64,000 nt of DNA from Nostoc sp. TCL26-01 (GCF_013393945.1 NZ_CP040297.1:1752804-1816803), one strand, 5' to 3'; counted from the stretch's first letter, positions 17,036-28,376 are shown. The notes: generated by a model from the letters alone, not told the origin. Translations and numbers: made by a program.

Positions 17036-18892
17036 CTAGGCAGGAACGACAAACTTTTCACTCCCAGCTAACTCAAAAGCCGAGTGAATGACTTGTAAAG
17101 CTTGCACACCTTGCTCTTGAGAGACAACACAACTAATTTTAATTTCCGAAGTAGCAATCATTTGAATGTTGATTTGATTTTGGGCTAAGGCGGCAAACAT
17201 TTTAGCAGCTACACCGGGTTGTCCTACCATCCCCGCACCAACGATACTTACCTTAGCGATCGCACTATCCAAGACAACATCACCCCAACCTAACTCTGGG
17301 GCTACTTGGGTAAGTAATTTCTGAGCAGTTTCCCCATCCATCCGAGGAACCGTAAAAGCAATATCTCGCCGGGGAACACCATCAATCACACGACAGCGTT
17401 GAGACTGAATAATCATGTCTACACTGATATTGTGTTGTGCCAATATACCAAACAACTTTGCCGCCATACCTGGACGATCTGGGACTTGGCGAATTGCTAG
17501 ACGGGCTTGGTTGAGATCCAAGGCGACACCGCGAACGGGGGGGAGACTAGGCAGAGGGACGGAGGGGCGGAGGGGTAGAGGGGAATTTAAAGCTCTTTGC
17601 TCCTCTGCTCCCCTGCTCCCCTGCTCCCCTGCTTCAATTTCAAAGGCTTGACGTAGGGCTGTGACGGCGCGATCGCCATCTGTGGCATCGACTACGCAAC
17701 TCACTTTGACTTCGCTGGTGGAAATCATTTGGATGTTTACGCCTGCTTCCGCTAGGGTGGCAAACATTTTAGCTGCTACCCCTGGACGACCGATCATCCC
17801 TGCGCCAGCAATACTGACTTTGGCGATGTCTTGTTCTACCATCACTTCTGCTTCGTCAGATTTGGGGTTAGATGGGTTGCGTAGGGAGGGAGCGATCGCT
17901 GTGGCTACGGCTTCTGCGCGTTTTAATATGGGTGTGGTGACAGTAAAGGCAATGTCATTACTGTTACCTTCGTGAATTGATTGGATAATTAAATCTACGT
18001 CTACATTTTGCCGAGCAATTTCGCCAAATAACTTGGCTGCCACCCCTGGTTTGTCGGGTACGCGCAACAGAGCAACCTTGGCTTGGTTGGTGTCAAATTC
18101 TACCTCATCAACTGACCGGGCTAGTTCAAGATTGACAAGCGATCGCCCTTGGGGTTTGGGTGTTGTTACCCAAGTACCAGGATCATCTGTCCAGCTAGAC
18201 TTGACTACTAACGGCATCCCATAGTTACGGGCAATTTCCACTGCACGAGGATGTAACACCTTTGCCCCTAGACTTGCTAACTCCAGCATTTCATTACAAG
18301 TGATTTCACTCATCAACTGTGCTTCGGGAACGAGGCGAGGATCTGTAGTTAAAATCCCTGGTACGTCTGTATAAATTTCACAAAAATTTGCTTGTAAAGC
18401 TGCTGCCAAAGCTACAGCTGATGTATCAGAACCACCACGTCCTAGAGTGGTAATTTCTAAGTCTCCATTGCTGGATATACCTTGAAATCCAGCGACTACT
18501 ACAACTTTCCCTTCGTTGATATGGCGCATCAACCGTTCAGTTTCGATGTGTAAAATTCGCGCGCGGGTATGTTCAGCTTCAGTGACAATGCCTACTTGCG
18601 CGCCTGTCATGGAAATTGCTGGTTGTCCGAGTTCCTGCAATGCCATACTGAGGAGAGCGATCGTCACTTGCTCACCTGTGGATAGTAGCATATCCATCTC
18701 CCGGCGGCAGGGATTGGTGGAAATTTCATTAGCCAGTTTGACAAGTCCATCGGTGGTTTTACCCATTGCGGAAACTACTACGACTAGTGAATTTCCTGCT
18801 TGTACCGTTTTAGAGATACGCTGTGCAACAGCTTGAATACGTTCGACTGAACCAACAGATGAACCACCGAATTTTTGAACTATGAGCGCCAT
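17036..18892 (-). CDS. lysC: Aspartate kinase with four ACT domains
   Basis: This enzyme phosphorylates aspartate, the entry step to lysine, threonine, methionine and isoleucine synthesis. The product is 618 aa. The kinase domain (about 1-240) opens with LIVQKFGGSSVGSVERI and holds GRGGSDTSAVALAAAL and EIYTDVPGILTTDPR. Four ACT domains follow as two tandem pairs (VALLRVPDKPGVAAKLF and VSIAGAGMIGRPGVAAKMF, then LAIRQVPDRPGMAAKLF and VSIVGAGMVGQPGVAAKMF), the cyanobacterial arrangement for allosteric control. Residues about 420-452, between the pairs, are a low-complexity insert (AEEQRALNSPLPLRPSVP) encoded by repeat DNA at 17537-17636. No lysine riboswitch is seen upstream. Confidence 0.94.
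   Translation of the reverse strand: MALIVQKFGGSSVGSVERIQAVAQRISKTVQAGNSLVVVVSAMGKTTDGLVKLANEISTNPCRREMDMLLSTGEQVTIALLSMALQELGQPAISMTGAQVGIVTEAEHTRARILHIETERLMRHINEGKVVVVAGFQGISSNGDLEITTLGRGGSDTSAVALAAALQANFCEIYTDVPGILTTDPRLVPEAQLMSEITCNEMLELASLGAKVLHPRAVEIARNYGMPLVVKSSWTDDPGTWVTTPKPQGRSLVNLELARSVDEVEFDTNQAKVALLRVPDKPGVAAKLFGEIARQNVDVDLIIQSIHEGNSNDIAFTVTTPILKRAEAVATAIAPSLRNPSNPKSDEAEVMVEQDIAKVSIAGAGMIGRPGVAAKMFATLAEAGVNIQMISTSEVKVSCVVDATDGDRAVTALRQAFEIEAGEQGSRGAEEQRALNSPLPLRPSVPLPSLPPVRGVALDLNQARLAIRQVPDRPGMAAKLFGILAQHNISVDMIIQSQRCRVIDGVPRRDIAFTVPRMDGETAQKLLTQVAPELGWGDVVLDSAIAKVSIVGAGMVGQPGVAAKMFAALAQNQINIQMIATSEIKISCVVSQEQGVQALQVIHSAFELAGSEKFVVPA
17537..17636. repeat. In-frame low-complexity repeat insert inside lysC
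   Basis: On the plus strand the stretch holds GGGACGGAGGGGCGGAGGGG followed by CTCCTCTGC/CCCTGCTC units, resembling the intergenic repeats of this genome. Its length preserves the lysC frame, and it falls in the linker between the two ACT-domain pairs. Confidence 0.75.
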
Positions 18893-19259
18893 AACTTTTA
18901 TGCAATCAATGTGCCTAATTCTTCCAAAGCTTCCGCCGGGTTAAGAAGTTTTGAAGGCTTATCAGTAATCTAGTGTACTAAACATTGAGGAGGATGCTTG
19001 ATTATGTCTAGTTCAAAATTTATGATCCAAGCATCCCAATACAGTTTGGTTAAAGAGCAATACGGTTCAGTTAAGGAAATTTATCTGTTAAGGTAGGCAG
19101 GGGGAGTAGAGGGTGCAGGGGTGAAAAGAAGTTTCTTCACCGTTAGGGTCATTGTATCCATAGAAATTAATTGCACCATCTGAGTCCTAAACCCATTTAT
19201 CTTTTTGGTTAATTTGATCCGCCATCCACACTCAAAAGTAGACGCTTTCACAACATATC
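18893..19259. other. Spacer between lysC and the DUF1338 gene
   Basis: There are 367 bp with no convincing gene, RNA or hairpin. A short purine-rich tract, GGCAGGGGGAGTAGAGGG, lies at about 19095. It should contain the lysC promoter, since lysC starts at 18892 on the minus strand. Confidence 0.5.
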
Positions 19260-20174
19260 TTATTGATTGATTCGGGTCATTTCAAATAATTGTTGGGCAT
19301 TATTGCCGAGAAAGGAATCAAACAGGACTGATTTGCCTGGTTCTAATTCAATAAAATAACGCTGGGCAATTTCGTAATAAGCATAAGTCCAAGGAATCTG
19401 AATTTCTGCACCACTAATGTCATCAATGACTGTGACTAACTCTTTAATTGCCTGAGTAGCTGTTTGACGTAATCCACAGTAAAAATCACCTTCAATTTCT
19501 GCTTTCATCGGTACACCCAAATTAGCTAAACCAAGCGCAGTTGTATCGATGTCTGGATATTGGGGAGTGTTGTGGCGATTCACATAACCGGTGAAATGGT
19601 TTACAGCATAACCGTGCAACAATACCCATGCACCATATTGAGTCACTTGATTTACTGTTTCTACAACAGAACGTCGAGGTGGTAACCAAGGGCGAGTAAA
19701 AACTTTTTGTAGTTGTTGAACTATGACATCATCGCTTTTTGTGGCTTGTACTAGTGAGGTGGAAGAAACTGGTAATTGATCTTGAATTGAAGATACTGTT
19801 TGATAAATTAGTTGAGCAATTTGCTCAGGTAATTCATCGACAATCAACTCACTAATAAACAACTTGGGTAAATCAAATTCTGCTTGTTGTGGATGATGAT
19901 AATGACAAGCATAAAGATGGGTTTGCGGAAAAGTATATTCTCCAGCAACGACATAACCCAAAGCTTCAGCTATTTGTCCTATGTAGTCAATTCCTAGATT
20001 TACTTGACCATGTGGACTATCAACTGACAAACGCAATGACCGAAAGGCGATATGATCGTTAGCAACAGTCCCTCCCCCCGCCGTAATCATCTGTTGATAG
20101 GTGCGGGCATAAGTCACTCTGGCACTGTATTCTTGCCAAAGTAGGGAAAAAAGATTTTGTGCGATGTTAGTCAT
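19260..20174 (-). CDS. DUF1338 family protein, putative 2-oxoadipate dioxygenase/decarboxylase-like
   Basis: The 304-aa product belongs to DUF1338, metal-dependent VOC-fold enzymes. Characterised members (HglS of Pseudomonas) convert 2-oxoadipate to 2-hydroxyglutarate in lysine catabolism. Visible features are TVANDHIAFRSLRL, whose His is a likely metal ligand, then HGYAVNHFTGYVN, and FIELEPGKSVLFDSFLGNNA near the C-terminus, which may supply a glutamate ligand. It is shorter than HglS and resembles the compact subfamily. It starts 8 bp after the aminotransferase gene and is surely co-transcribed with it. The exact substrate is inferred. Confidence 0.8.
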   Translation of the reverse strand: MTNIAQNLFSLLWQEYSARVTYARTYQQMITAGGGTVANDHIAFRSLRLSVDSPHGQVNLGIDYIGQIAEALGYVVAGEYTFPQTHLYACHYHHPQQAEFDLPKLFISELIVDELPEQIAQLIYQTVSSIQDQLPVSSTSLVQATKSDDVIVQQLQKVFTRPWLPPRRSVVETVNQVTQYGAWVLLHGYAVNHFTGYVNRHNTPQYPDIDTTALGLANLGVPMKAEIEGDFYCGLRQTATQAIKELVTVIDDISGAEIQIPWTYAYYEIAQRYFIELEPGKSVLFDSFLGNNAQQLFEMTRINQ

Positions 20175-20182
20175 CTGTTGTA

Positions 20183-21481
20183 CTAGTTGTCTAAAATAGC
20201 TGCAATAATCTGGAGCGCGATTTGTATTTGTTCATTGTTAATAACTAAGGGTGGACAGAAACGAATTGCGGCTTTACCACAACCTAGTAGTAACAGACCT
20301 CGTAAAAAAGCTGCTTGAATCAGGCGATCGCGTAATGTAGAATCCAGATGACCGTCTTCATCCAACAAGTCCACAGCTACCATCAACCCTTTACCTCTAG
20401 GTAGAGACATTCTGGGATATTTTTCATGTAATTTAGTCAACCCAGCTTGTAAAACTTCTCCCATTGCTGTAGCATTTGTCATTAAGCCACTGTCTAATAG
20501 TTGCAAAGTAGCAAGACTAGCAGCACAAGCCACAGGATTACCGCCGAATGTGGTAGCGTGGGAACCAGGCGGCCAAGTCATTAACTCAGGTCGGGCTAAA
20601 ATAGCCCCCAAAGGCAGACCACTAGCCAGACCTTTAGCAGTGGTAATGATATCGGGCATAACACTCCAATGTTCAATGGCAAATAGACGACCTGTACGTC
20701 CCATGCCAGATTGCACTTCATCCACTATCATTAAGATGCCGTAGCGATCGCAGATATTGCGAATTCTCTGTAAGAAACCATCTTCCGGTACAATATAACC
20801 ACCTTCACCTTGAATCGGTTCGACGATAATTGCTGCTACTTCATGGGGAGGAATGATTGTGTTAAACAGATGATTTTCTAAATAATCTAGGCTAGCGTTT
20901 GTACCGTAAGGGATATGAGTTACGCCTGGTAGTAATGGCCCAAAATTAGCTCGTTGTACAGTTTTAGAACCAGTCAAAGACATAGCGCCATAAGTCCGCC
21001 CGTGGAATGCGCCTAAAAAAGCGATGAGCAGCGATCGCTTGGTGTAATATCGAGCTAGTTTGATCGCTCCTTCGTTTGATTCAGCCCCGGAGTTAGTGAA
21101 AAATACCTTAGCACCATCAATCAAAGGGGCGCGGTTAGCTAACTGTTCTGCTAATTCCACCAGTGGTTCATAATAAAAATCCGTCCCCGACATATGTAAT
21201 AGCCGCGCTGATTGGACTTGAATTGCCTTAACTACTTCTGGGTGGGCGTGTCCAGTAGCAGTCACAGCAATACCTGCGGTCATATCTAAAAACACGTTAC
21301 CATCTACATCTTCCACCATACAACCCTCACCACGGGCGACAACCAAGGGATAATCACGGGTATAAGAAGGAGATGTGACGGTGCGATCGCGTTGTACAAT
21401 AGCCTTGGCACGAGGGCCTGGTATTGATGTCACTAAACGAGGTATATGAGGTAAATCTTGATTAATCGGGATAGTTAACAT
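20183..21481 (-). CDS. Class III PLP aminotransferase (acetylornithine/4-aminobutyrate family)
   Basis: The 432-aa fold-type I PLP enzyme shows the class III hallmarks VFFTNSGAESNEGAIKLAR, FLGAFHGRTYGAMSLTG, IVDEVQSGMGRTGRLFAIEH and TTAKGLASGLPLGAI, where the Lys in TAKG binds PLP. The N-terminal SIPGPRAKAIVQRDR is characteristic of a branch distinct from ArgD that includes lysine and ornithine aminotransferases and amino-acid racemases. The partner DUF1338 gene 8 bp downstream suggests an acyclic amino acid such as lysine or aminoadipate as substrate. The substrate is not determinable from sequence alone. Confidence 0.85.
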   Translation of the reverse strand: MLTIPINQDLPHIPRLVTSIPGPRAKAIVQRDRTVTSPSYTRDYPLVVARGEGCMVEDVDGNVFLDMTAGIAVTATGHAHPEVVKAIQVQSARLLHMSGTDFYYEPLVELAEQLANRAPLIDGAKVFFTNSGAESNEGAIKLARYYTKRSLLIAFLGAFHGRTYGAMSLTGSKTVQRANFGPLLPGVTHIPYGTNASLDYLENHLFNTIIPPHEVAAIIVEPIQGEGGYIVPEDGFLQRIRNICDRYGILMIVDEVQSGMGRTGRLFAIEHWSVMPDIITTAKGLASGLPLGAILARPELMTWPPGSHATTFGGNPVACAASLATLQLLDSGLMTNATAMGEVLQAGLTKLHEKYPRMSLPRGKGLMVAVDLLDEDGHLDSTLRDRLIQAAFLRGLLLLGCGKAAIRFCPPLVINNEQIQIALQIIAAILDN

Positions 21482-21688
21482 TTTGTTTGAGTTTTTCTAA
21501 ATACGGACGCTACTGCAAAAGCCGGGAACATCCCAACTCAACTTTTGTCACCAGTTTAGTCATGAGTGTGCAGGTTATAATGCCAAGTTAGGCTGAGTTT
21601 CTTGCCATAACTGGCAGAGGTTTGATGCCCTGTTCAGTGCGCCAAAAGCGCATAATCAAATTAGTATTGCAAAGTTTGTTGCCAATTT

Positions 21689-22999
21689 ATGAGTATCCTA
21701 TTCAGCCAAAAAATCAGACTCACATTAGGTGCTGCTGCATTGTTGCTTGTAGGTATAGGTAGTAGCCATCTATATAATAATCATTCCCCAAATAAACAGC
21801 TAGTCCAACAGCAAATCAATTCTCCTCAAAATCAATTCCAGATTGCCCAAGCAGCTAGTCTCACTACCCCACTAAACGCTAATTTCTGGCAAAAAACCAC
21901 TATTACACCAGCAGTAATCTCTGCTAAAGCTAATTTAGCTCAAAATTTACCTCCCAAACCCATCAGTTTTCCCATCATTGATGAGTGGAAAAAGTATAAA
22001 TTTAGTGTTAGTGGTAATCAAATTTTAGCAACATCACAACTACCAACCAATAAAATTAATTTTAATCAGTCTGACTTATTAACCGTACTGATCAACACTA
22101 GAAAATACTTTCAAGAACACGCTACCGAAGACCCAGATATCTTACGTACTGGTTTGTTAAGTACACAAAAAGTCACCACCGCAGATATTTTCAGAACTCT
22201 AGATTTTATGATTGATGTCCTCAGAGAGGATATTGCCAATAATCGCATCACTCGCTTACAAAATCCCAACTTTATCAACAGAAATTTTCGGGTGATCCGA
22301 TGGACAGCATACAACCCAGAAAACAACGAACAAAAGCAACTGAGAATTACAAAATATGCCGTTTTTACACATCCTGGTTCTCGTAAACGCACTTCAACCT
22401 ACAACACACCAATTTATAGCCTCAAAGATAACTTAGTAGCGGATAAATTTTACACCAGATATACAAAACAGGATGTATTAGCTGGTATTTACGAACCAGG
22501 AGGTAGAGAATACGGCAAAGTTGAACCTCTAGCTTATTTAACACGCACTGGTTTAGAAGAAGCATTAATGCAGGGAACGGTCTTGGTAAATTTTACAGAT
22601 GGTTCTCAAGCATTTTTTAATGTAGATAAAAATAATGGCATGTCTTATGTCCGGGGTTTAAAGGCAACAGCACAAAGGCGTTATTGGTATTTTAGACAGG
22701 TTGATGCGATTAAAGGCTATGGCTACAAAATAGATAGCAAAATTTCGATTAAACCAGGCGTTACTTTTGCTGGAGATGTGTTAAATATTGGCTTAGGTCG
22801 AGTAGTTGTGATTGAGCATAATCAAGGTGGACGTAGGCAATTGCAAATGGGAGTCATTGCCGATACAGGCGGAGCATTTTTACCCAATTTACATCAACTT
22901 GATTTCTTAGCTGGAATTTTTCCCAGTCAAAAAGCTTTTGGGCAATATATTAGTCAGCTACCTGAGTATGCTACAGCCTATTTTTTAGTGAAGAAGTGA
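21689..22999 (+). CDS. Secreted MltA-like protein with 3D domain, putative lytic transglycosylase
   Basis: The 436-aa product has an N-terminal signal or anchor helix (residues about 11-28) and a Gln/Asn/Pro-rich linker to about 95. The C-terminal half resembles MltA murein transglycosylases: GIYEPGGREYGKVEPLAYLT near residue 265, then a beta-rich region, then a 3D-type end ADTGGAFLPNLHQLDFLAG with the aspartates expected in the active site. A role in peptidoglycan turnover is inferred from this resemblance; the N-terminal half is not recognised. It stands alone between spacers. Confidence 0.65.
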   Translation: MSILFSQKIRLTLGAAALLLVGIGSSHLYNNHSPNKQLVQQQINSPQNQFQIAQAASLTTPLNANFWQKTTITPAVISAKANLAQNLPPKPISFPIIDEWKKYKFSVSGNQILATSQLPTNKINFNQSDLLTVLINTRKYFQEHATEDPDILRTGLLSTQKVTTADIFRTLDFMIDVLREDIANNRITRLQNPNFINRNFRVIRWTAYNPENNEQKQLRITKYAVFTHPGSRKRTSTYNTPIYSLKDNLVADKFYTRYTKQDVLAGIYEPGGREYGKVEPLAYLTRTGLEEALMQGTVLVNFTDGSQAFFNVDKNNGMSYVRGLKATAQRRYWYFRQVDAIKGYGYKIDSKISIKPGVTFAGDVLNIGLGRVVVIEHNQGGRRQLQMGVIADTGGAFLPNLHQLDFLAGIFPSQKAFGQYISQLPEYATAYFLVKK

Positions 23000-23002
23000 A
23001 AA

Positions 23003-23052
23003 TCTATTGCCTATTGCCTATTGCCTATTGCCTATTGCCTATTGCCTATTCC
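23003..23052. repeat. ATTGCCT heptamer STRR
   Basis: Seven near-perfect tandem copies of CTATTGC/ATTGCCT follow the MltA-like gene. The unit is the complement of the TAGGCAA family found upstream of devC. Confidence 0.9.
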
Positions 23053-23165
23053 CTTTAAATTGGTGCAGCCGACTCGAAAACAGATGATCTAGGATTGTCA
23101 TAGGACTCTGTTCTGACGCGCTTAAATTGTAGATAATATTACTGAAGCAGCTATCCGCCAAAGCC

Positions 23166-23786
23166 ATGACTCAAGCCATACCCAAGCTAGTAACTTTCCA
23201 GGAATTTGTCGATTGGCTACCCGAAAACCCCGGAGTACGCTACGAACTACATAACGGAGACATTGTGGAAATGGCACAACCAGTAGGCGACCATGAAGAA
23301 GTTAAGAGCTTTCTCTGTATCGAAATTCCCGTAGAAATCAAACGTTTAGGATTACCATATGGTATCCCCAACCAAGTGATAGTTAGACCTCCAGAAAAGG
23401 ATTCTGGTTACTTTCCTGATGTATTGGTATTAAATCGGGCAAATCTGGTCAATGAAACATTATGGAAAAAAGCATCTACCCTCAGTTTAGGAGCATCCAT
23501 CCCTTTGGTGATTGAGATTGTCTCAACCAACTGGCGAGATGATTACTACGTGAAATATGCTGATTACGAGGAGATGGGTATCCCTGAATACTGGATTATA
23601 GATTATGCCGCTTTAGGTGGACGTAATTTTATCGGCAACCCCAAACAACCGACCGTTTCTGTGTGTAACTTAGTTGATGGAGAATATCAAGTCAGCAAAT
23701 TTCGAGATAGCGATCGCATTATCTCCCAAACGCTTCCCGAATTAAATCTTACAGCTAGTCAAATTTTTGCCGCAGGTTTAGCGTAG
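23166..23786 (+). CDS. Uma2 family (DUF820) putative endonuclease-like protein
   Basis: This is a 206-aa member of the cyanobacterial Uma2 family. Typical parts are FQEFVDWLPENPGVRYELHN near the N-terminus, GDIVEM, the acidic motif YFPDVLVL (PD), LVIEIVSTNWRDDY (E-x-V-S), and MGIPEYWIIDYAALGGR. It differs strongly from the copy at 10492. The role of the family is not established; a nuclease fold is predicted. Confidence 0.85.
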   Translation: MTQAIPKLVTFQEFVDWLPENPGVRYELHNGDIVEMAQPVGDHEEVKSFLCIEIPVEIKRLGLPYGIPNQVIVRPPEKDSGYFPDVLVLNRANLVNETLWKKASTLSLGASIPLVIEIVSTNWRDDYYVKYADYEEMGIPEYWIIDYAALGGRNFIGNPKQPTVSVCNLVDGEYQVSKFRDSDRIISQTLPELNLTASQIFAAGLA

Positions 23787-23878
23787 TCAAAAAGTGACTT
23801 TAAATTACTATCCTGAGTTTTAAGTATTAGTTTGGCGATCGCCTAAATTTTACAATTACCCTGATTAAACCAGAACCG

Positions 23879-24316
23879 ATGAGCCGTGAGGAGAAAAATT
23901 CTATACCTACTAACTCTTACTCCCCCACACTTGCGGGTGTGCGGGTTTTAATAGTAGACGATGAACCAGATATCCGAGACTTAATCACCTTTATCCTAGA
24001 AGATTATGATGTGGCAGTCACGGCAGTATCATCAGCACAAGAAGCATTAGAAACCTTATCTCTATCACTCCCAGATATTCTCATCAGCGATATTGGGATG
24101 CCAGAGGTAGATGGTTATATGCTGATGCGCCAACTCAGACAGCAACCACCACAACAGGGAGGAAATCTACCAGCGATCGCCCTCACCGCTTATGCTGGAG
24201 AAATCAATCAGCAACAGGCAATCAACGCTGGCTTTCAACTGCACATATCCAAACCCGTAGATCCTGATGCTTTAATTGAGGCAATTAGTAGTTTGCTCAA
24301 CTCTAGCAAAAATTAA
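23879..24316 (+). CDS. Response regulator, receiver domain only
   Basis: A single CheY-like receiver domain occupies most of the 145 aa. The acidic pair is in VLIVDDEPDIRD, the phosphoacceptor Asp in ILISDIGMPEVDGY, the conserved Thr in AIALTAYA and the Lys in HISKPVDPD. There is no output domain, so it acts by protein contact or phosphorelay. It lies near a metallophosphoesterase, but the spacer carries an STRR, so a link is not certain. The hybrid kinase at 28377 is a possible but unproven partner. Confidence 0.88.
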   Translation: MSREEKNSIPTNSYSPTLAGVRVLIVDDEPDIRDLITFILEDYDVAVTAVSSAQEALETLSLSLPDILISDIGMPEVDGYMLMRQLRQQPPQQGGNLPAIALTAYAGEINQQQAINAGFQLHISKPVDPDALIEAISSLLNSSKN

Positions 24317-24361
24317 AGTGATTAGCTGGGTAATGGCTAATTGGTAATTGAGAGAAAATTC

Positions 24362-24405
24362 TTACCTAATACCCAATACCCAATACCCAATACCCAATAC
24401 CCATC
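24362..24405. repeat. ACCCAAT heptamer STRR
   Basis: Five to six tandem TACCCAA units end a few bases before the start codon of the metallophosphoesterase. They extend its open frame artificially upstream. Confidence 0.85.
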
Positions 24406-24409
24406 ACTC

Positions 24410-25981
24410 ATGAAATTAATTTCCGAACCATCAATTCCTGTAAAAATTCACAAGATGAAGGAGAGAGTGCGATGGCAGCATCCTAGCATCGTCCAGCGCG
24501 GCATCGACCAAACCAGTCTAGTAATTGATGATGGCCGAGACGAAAATCCAGAATTTTCGTTTATGGTCATTGGTGATAGTGGTACAAAGTCACACTACGG
24601 TTCTCATCCCCAAAGGCAGGTGGCAGAACTAATGCTGGCACATAAAGATCAGTGCCGCTTTGTGTTACACACTGGAGATGTCATTTATGTGGTAGGTTCC
24701 CATGAGTATTACCCAGCTAACTTTATCGAACCTTACCGGGAGTTTTTAGTGGGTGGCGAGAACCCGCACAAAATTGCTAGCGATCGCATGACGTTTAATC
24801 TACCCTTTTTACCAGTATTAGGCAACCATGATTACTATGATGTCCCTTTAATGTATCGCTTGCTGACCGGAAGTACGTTACGCTTACGACGAATGCTACG
24901 CTACAAAGATTTTGAGATCGGTTGGCACGGTTCTAATCAAGGTGATGCTTACGCCAAAGCATTTATTGATTATCTCGCAGCCTTTAACACCCCAGAAGCA
25001 TTACATCGTCATTTAGACCAGCACTACACAGCTAAAACAGATACAGGTCGCTGTCTACGTTACTTACCTGGAGAATTCACCCGCGTCCCCAACCGTTATT
25101 ATACTTTCCGTTACGGTGGTATTGATTTTTTTGCCCTTGATTCTAACACTTGGAATACACCCTCACCTTTACCCACAACCCCAGCCGGAGACATTTACCG
25201 CCGGGAATTACAACAGCGTCGCCAAGAAATAGATCAAGAAGAAAGACAAATCTTAGGAGAATGCGACACCCTCAACCCAGATCATCCAGATGATGCCGAA
25301 CAACTTGATGACCTCAGCGCCAAATTAGACCAAATCAATGAAGTCAAAATCGATATCGAAAAGCAATTAGCATCCCACAACACACCAAATATAGATTTTG
25401 AACAACTAGACTGGCTGCGAAGTCGGCTGATTGCATCGTGGAACACTACAGAAGTACGCGGCAGAATTATTTTTTTCCACCATCCCCCCTACGTGACTGA
25501 GGCGACAAAATGGAATCAAGCACAAACTTTAGCAGTTCGTCATCGTTTGCGCTGGGTATTTAACCAAGTTGCCGAAACCCTCGGTTCTCTGGTTAAAGAA
25601 CGTCCCATAGTTGATTTAATTTTCAACGGTCATGCCCACTGTCTAGAATATCTCCGTACAGTTGATACAGGTTATGCTGACTCACATCTCAACTGCATTA
25701 TTTCTGGTGGTAGTGGTCGTCGTCCTCGTCGTCAACGACCAGAAGGAACAGAATTAATGGAGATTTTTCATGATCATTCTGGACGTTCTGTGCGAAAAGT
25801 TGCCGATTCACTGCTGTATGTGGGACGTAGTGACCAAAATTCACCCAAGCGATTACCCTATTCTGCTGTACGGATTGATGTACAAGCCGGAAATCCACCC
25901 CAGTTTATTGTCAGACCTTTGGTTGCAGAACGAGTAGAAGAACAATGGCACAAGCACGAGTTAGCACCATTGGTAATTTGA
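24410..25981 (+). CDS. Calcineurin-like metallophosphoesterase
   Basis: The 523-aa product starts at the ATG at 24410 (MKLISEPSIPVKIHKMK); codons further upstream are STRR. The dimetal phosphoesterase motifs are all present in order: VIGDSGT (D), HTGDVIYVVG (GD), LGNHDYYDV (GNHD), FFHHPPYV (H) and NGHAHCLEY (GHAH). A charged insert of about 60 residues (DIYRRELQQRRQEIDQEERQ onwards, about 260-325) is predicted to be a coiled coil and sits inside the catalytic domain. There is no signal peptide, so it is likely cytoplasmic. The substrate is unknown. Confidence 0.88.
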   Translation: MKLISEPSIPVKIHKMKERVRWQHPSIVQRGIDQTSLVIDDGRDENPEFSFMVIGDSGTKSHYGSHPQRQVAELMLAHKDQCRFVLHTGDVIYVVGSHEYYPANFIEPYREFLVGGENPHKIASDRMTFNLPFLPVLGNHDYYDVPLMYRLLTGSTLRLRRMLRYKDFEIGWHGSNQGDAYAKAFIDYLAAFNTPEALHRHLDQHYTAKTDTGRCLRYLPGEFTRVPNRYYTFRYGGIDFFALDSNTWNTPSPLPTTPAGDIYRRELQQRRQEIDQEERQILGECDTLNPDHPDDAEQLDDLSAKLDQINEVKIDIEKQLASHNTPNIDFEQLDWLRSRLIASWNTTEVRGRIIFFHHPPYVTEATKWNQAQTLAVRHRLRWVFNQVAETLGSLVKERPIVDLIFNGHAHCLEYLRTVDTGYADSHLNCIISGGSGRRPRRQRPEGTELMEIFHDHSGRSVRKVADSLLYVGRSDQNSPKRLPYSAVRIDVQAGNPPQFIVRPLVAERVEEQWHKHELAPLVI

Positions 25982-26029
25982 AGAAGAATTCAGAAGTCAG
26001 AAACAATCCCATAGCTGCCAAAAAAGCCA

Positions 26030-26060
26030 AACAACAAAAAACCAGGGTTTAACCCCTGGT
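26030..26060 (-). terminator. Intrinsic terminator for rplY
   Basis: ACCAGGG-TTTAAC-CCCTGGT at 26041-26060 forms a 7-bp stem. On the minus strand it is followed by TTTTTGTTGTTTGG, a good U-rich tail. It lies 35 bp beyond the rplY stop and between convergent genes. Confidence 0.8.
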
Positions 26061-26094
26061 GTTATCAGCAATTATCACAAACTTTTTACCAGCT

Positions 26095-26394
26095 TTAGTC
26101 TTTAGCAGTGGCACAAAAACTGATATGGTACACTGTACCTTTAGCTGGATGTGTCTGCACTTCTTTGAGTACAGTTTTTCCAGTCCATTCTAGTTCAGGA
26201 ATGTTGAGTTCAATTTCTGTTTTGTTAACAGCAGCAGCTTTGAGTAGACGTTCCACAACTTTGGCATCAACTACCAAAGAAATTGATTCTCTACCTTTGT
26301 GTCCGTACAAGTTAGCAGGGATAAGTCCAGAACGGCGCAGCGCATTGGGTTTGCTGCCTTCTGGTCGAGTTTTAGATTCGACTGTCAGAGACAT
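26095..26394 (-). CDS. rplY: 50S ribosomal protein L25 (short form)
   Basis: This 5S rRNA-binding ribosomal protein is 99 aa, the short form without the C-terminal CTC/TL5 extension. [20 protein letters not shown] followed by ANLYGHK is the family N-terminal signature, and [17 protein letters not shown] closes the beta-barrel. A terminator lies downstream. The upstream spacer holds CAATGGT repeats and then purA, also on the minus strand. Confidence 0.88.
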   Translation of the reverse strand: MSLTVESKTRPEGSKPNALRRSGLIPANLYGHKGRESISLVVDAKVVERLLKAAAVNKTEIELNIPELEWTGKTVLKEVQTHPAKGTVYHISFCATAKD

Positions 26395-26404
26395 ATGTTT
26401 TTGT

Positions 26405-26514
26405 TAGTTGTTAGTTGTCAATGTTCAATGGTCAATGGTCAATGGTCAATGGTCAATGGTCAATGGTAGTTGCTATAAACTCTTGACTCTTGACTCTTGA
26501 TTTTTGACTCTTGA

Positions 26515-26515
<1 letters not shown>
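26405..26515. repeat. CAATGGT and TTGACTC STRRs
   Basis: Six or so tandem CAATGGT units (about 26424-26467) and three to four CTCTTGA/TTGACTC units (26483-26512) fill the purA-rplY gap. Confidence 0.88.
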
Positions 26516-28376
<1,861 letters not shown>

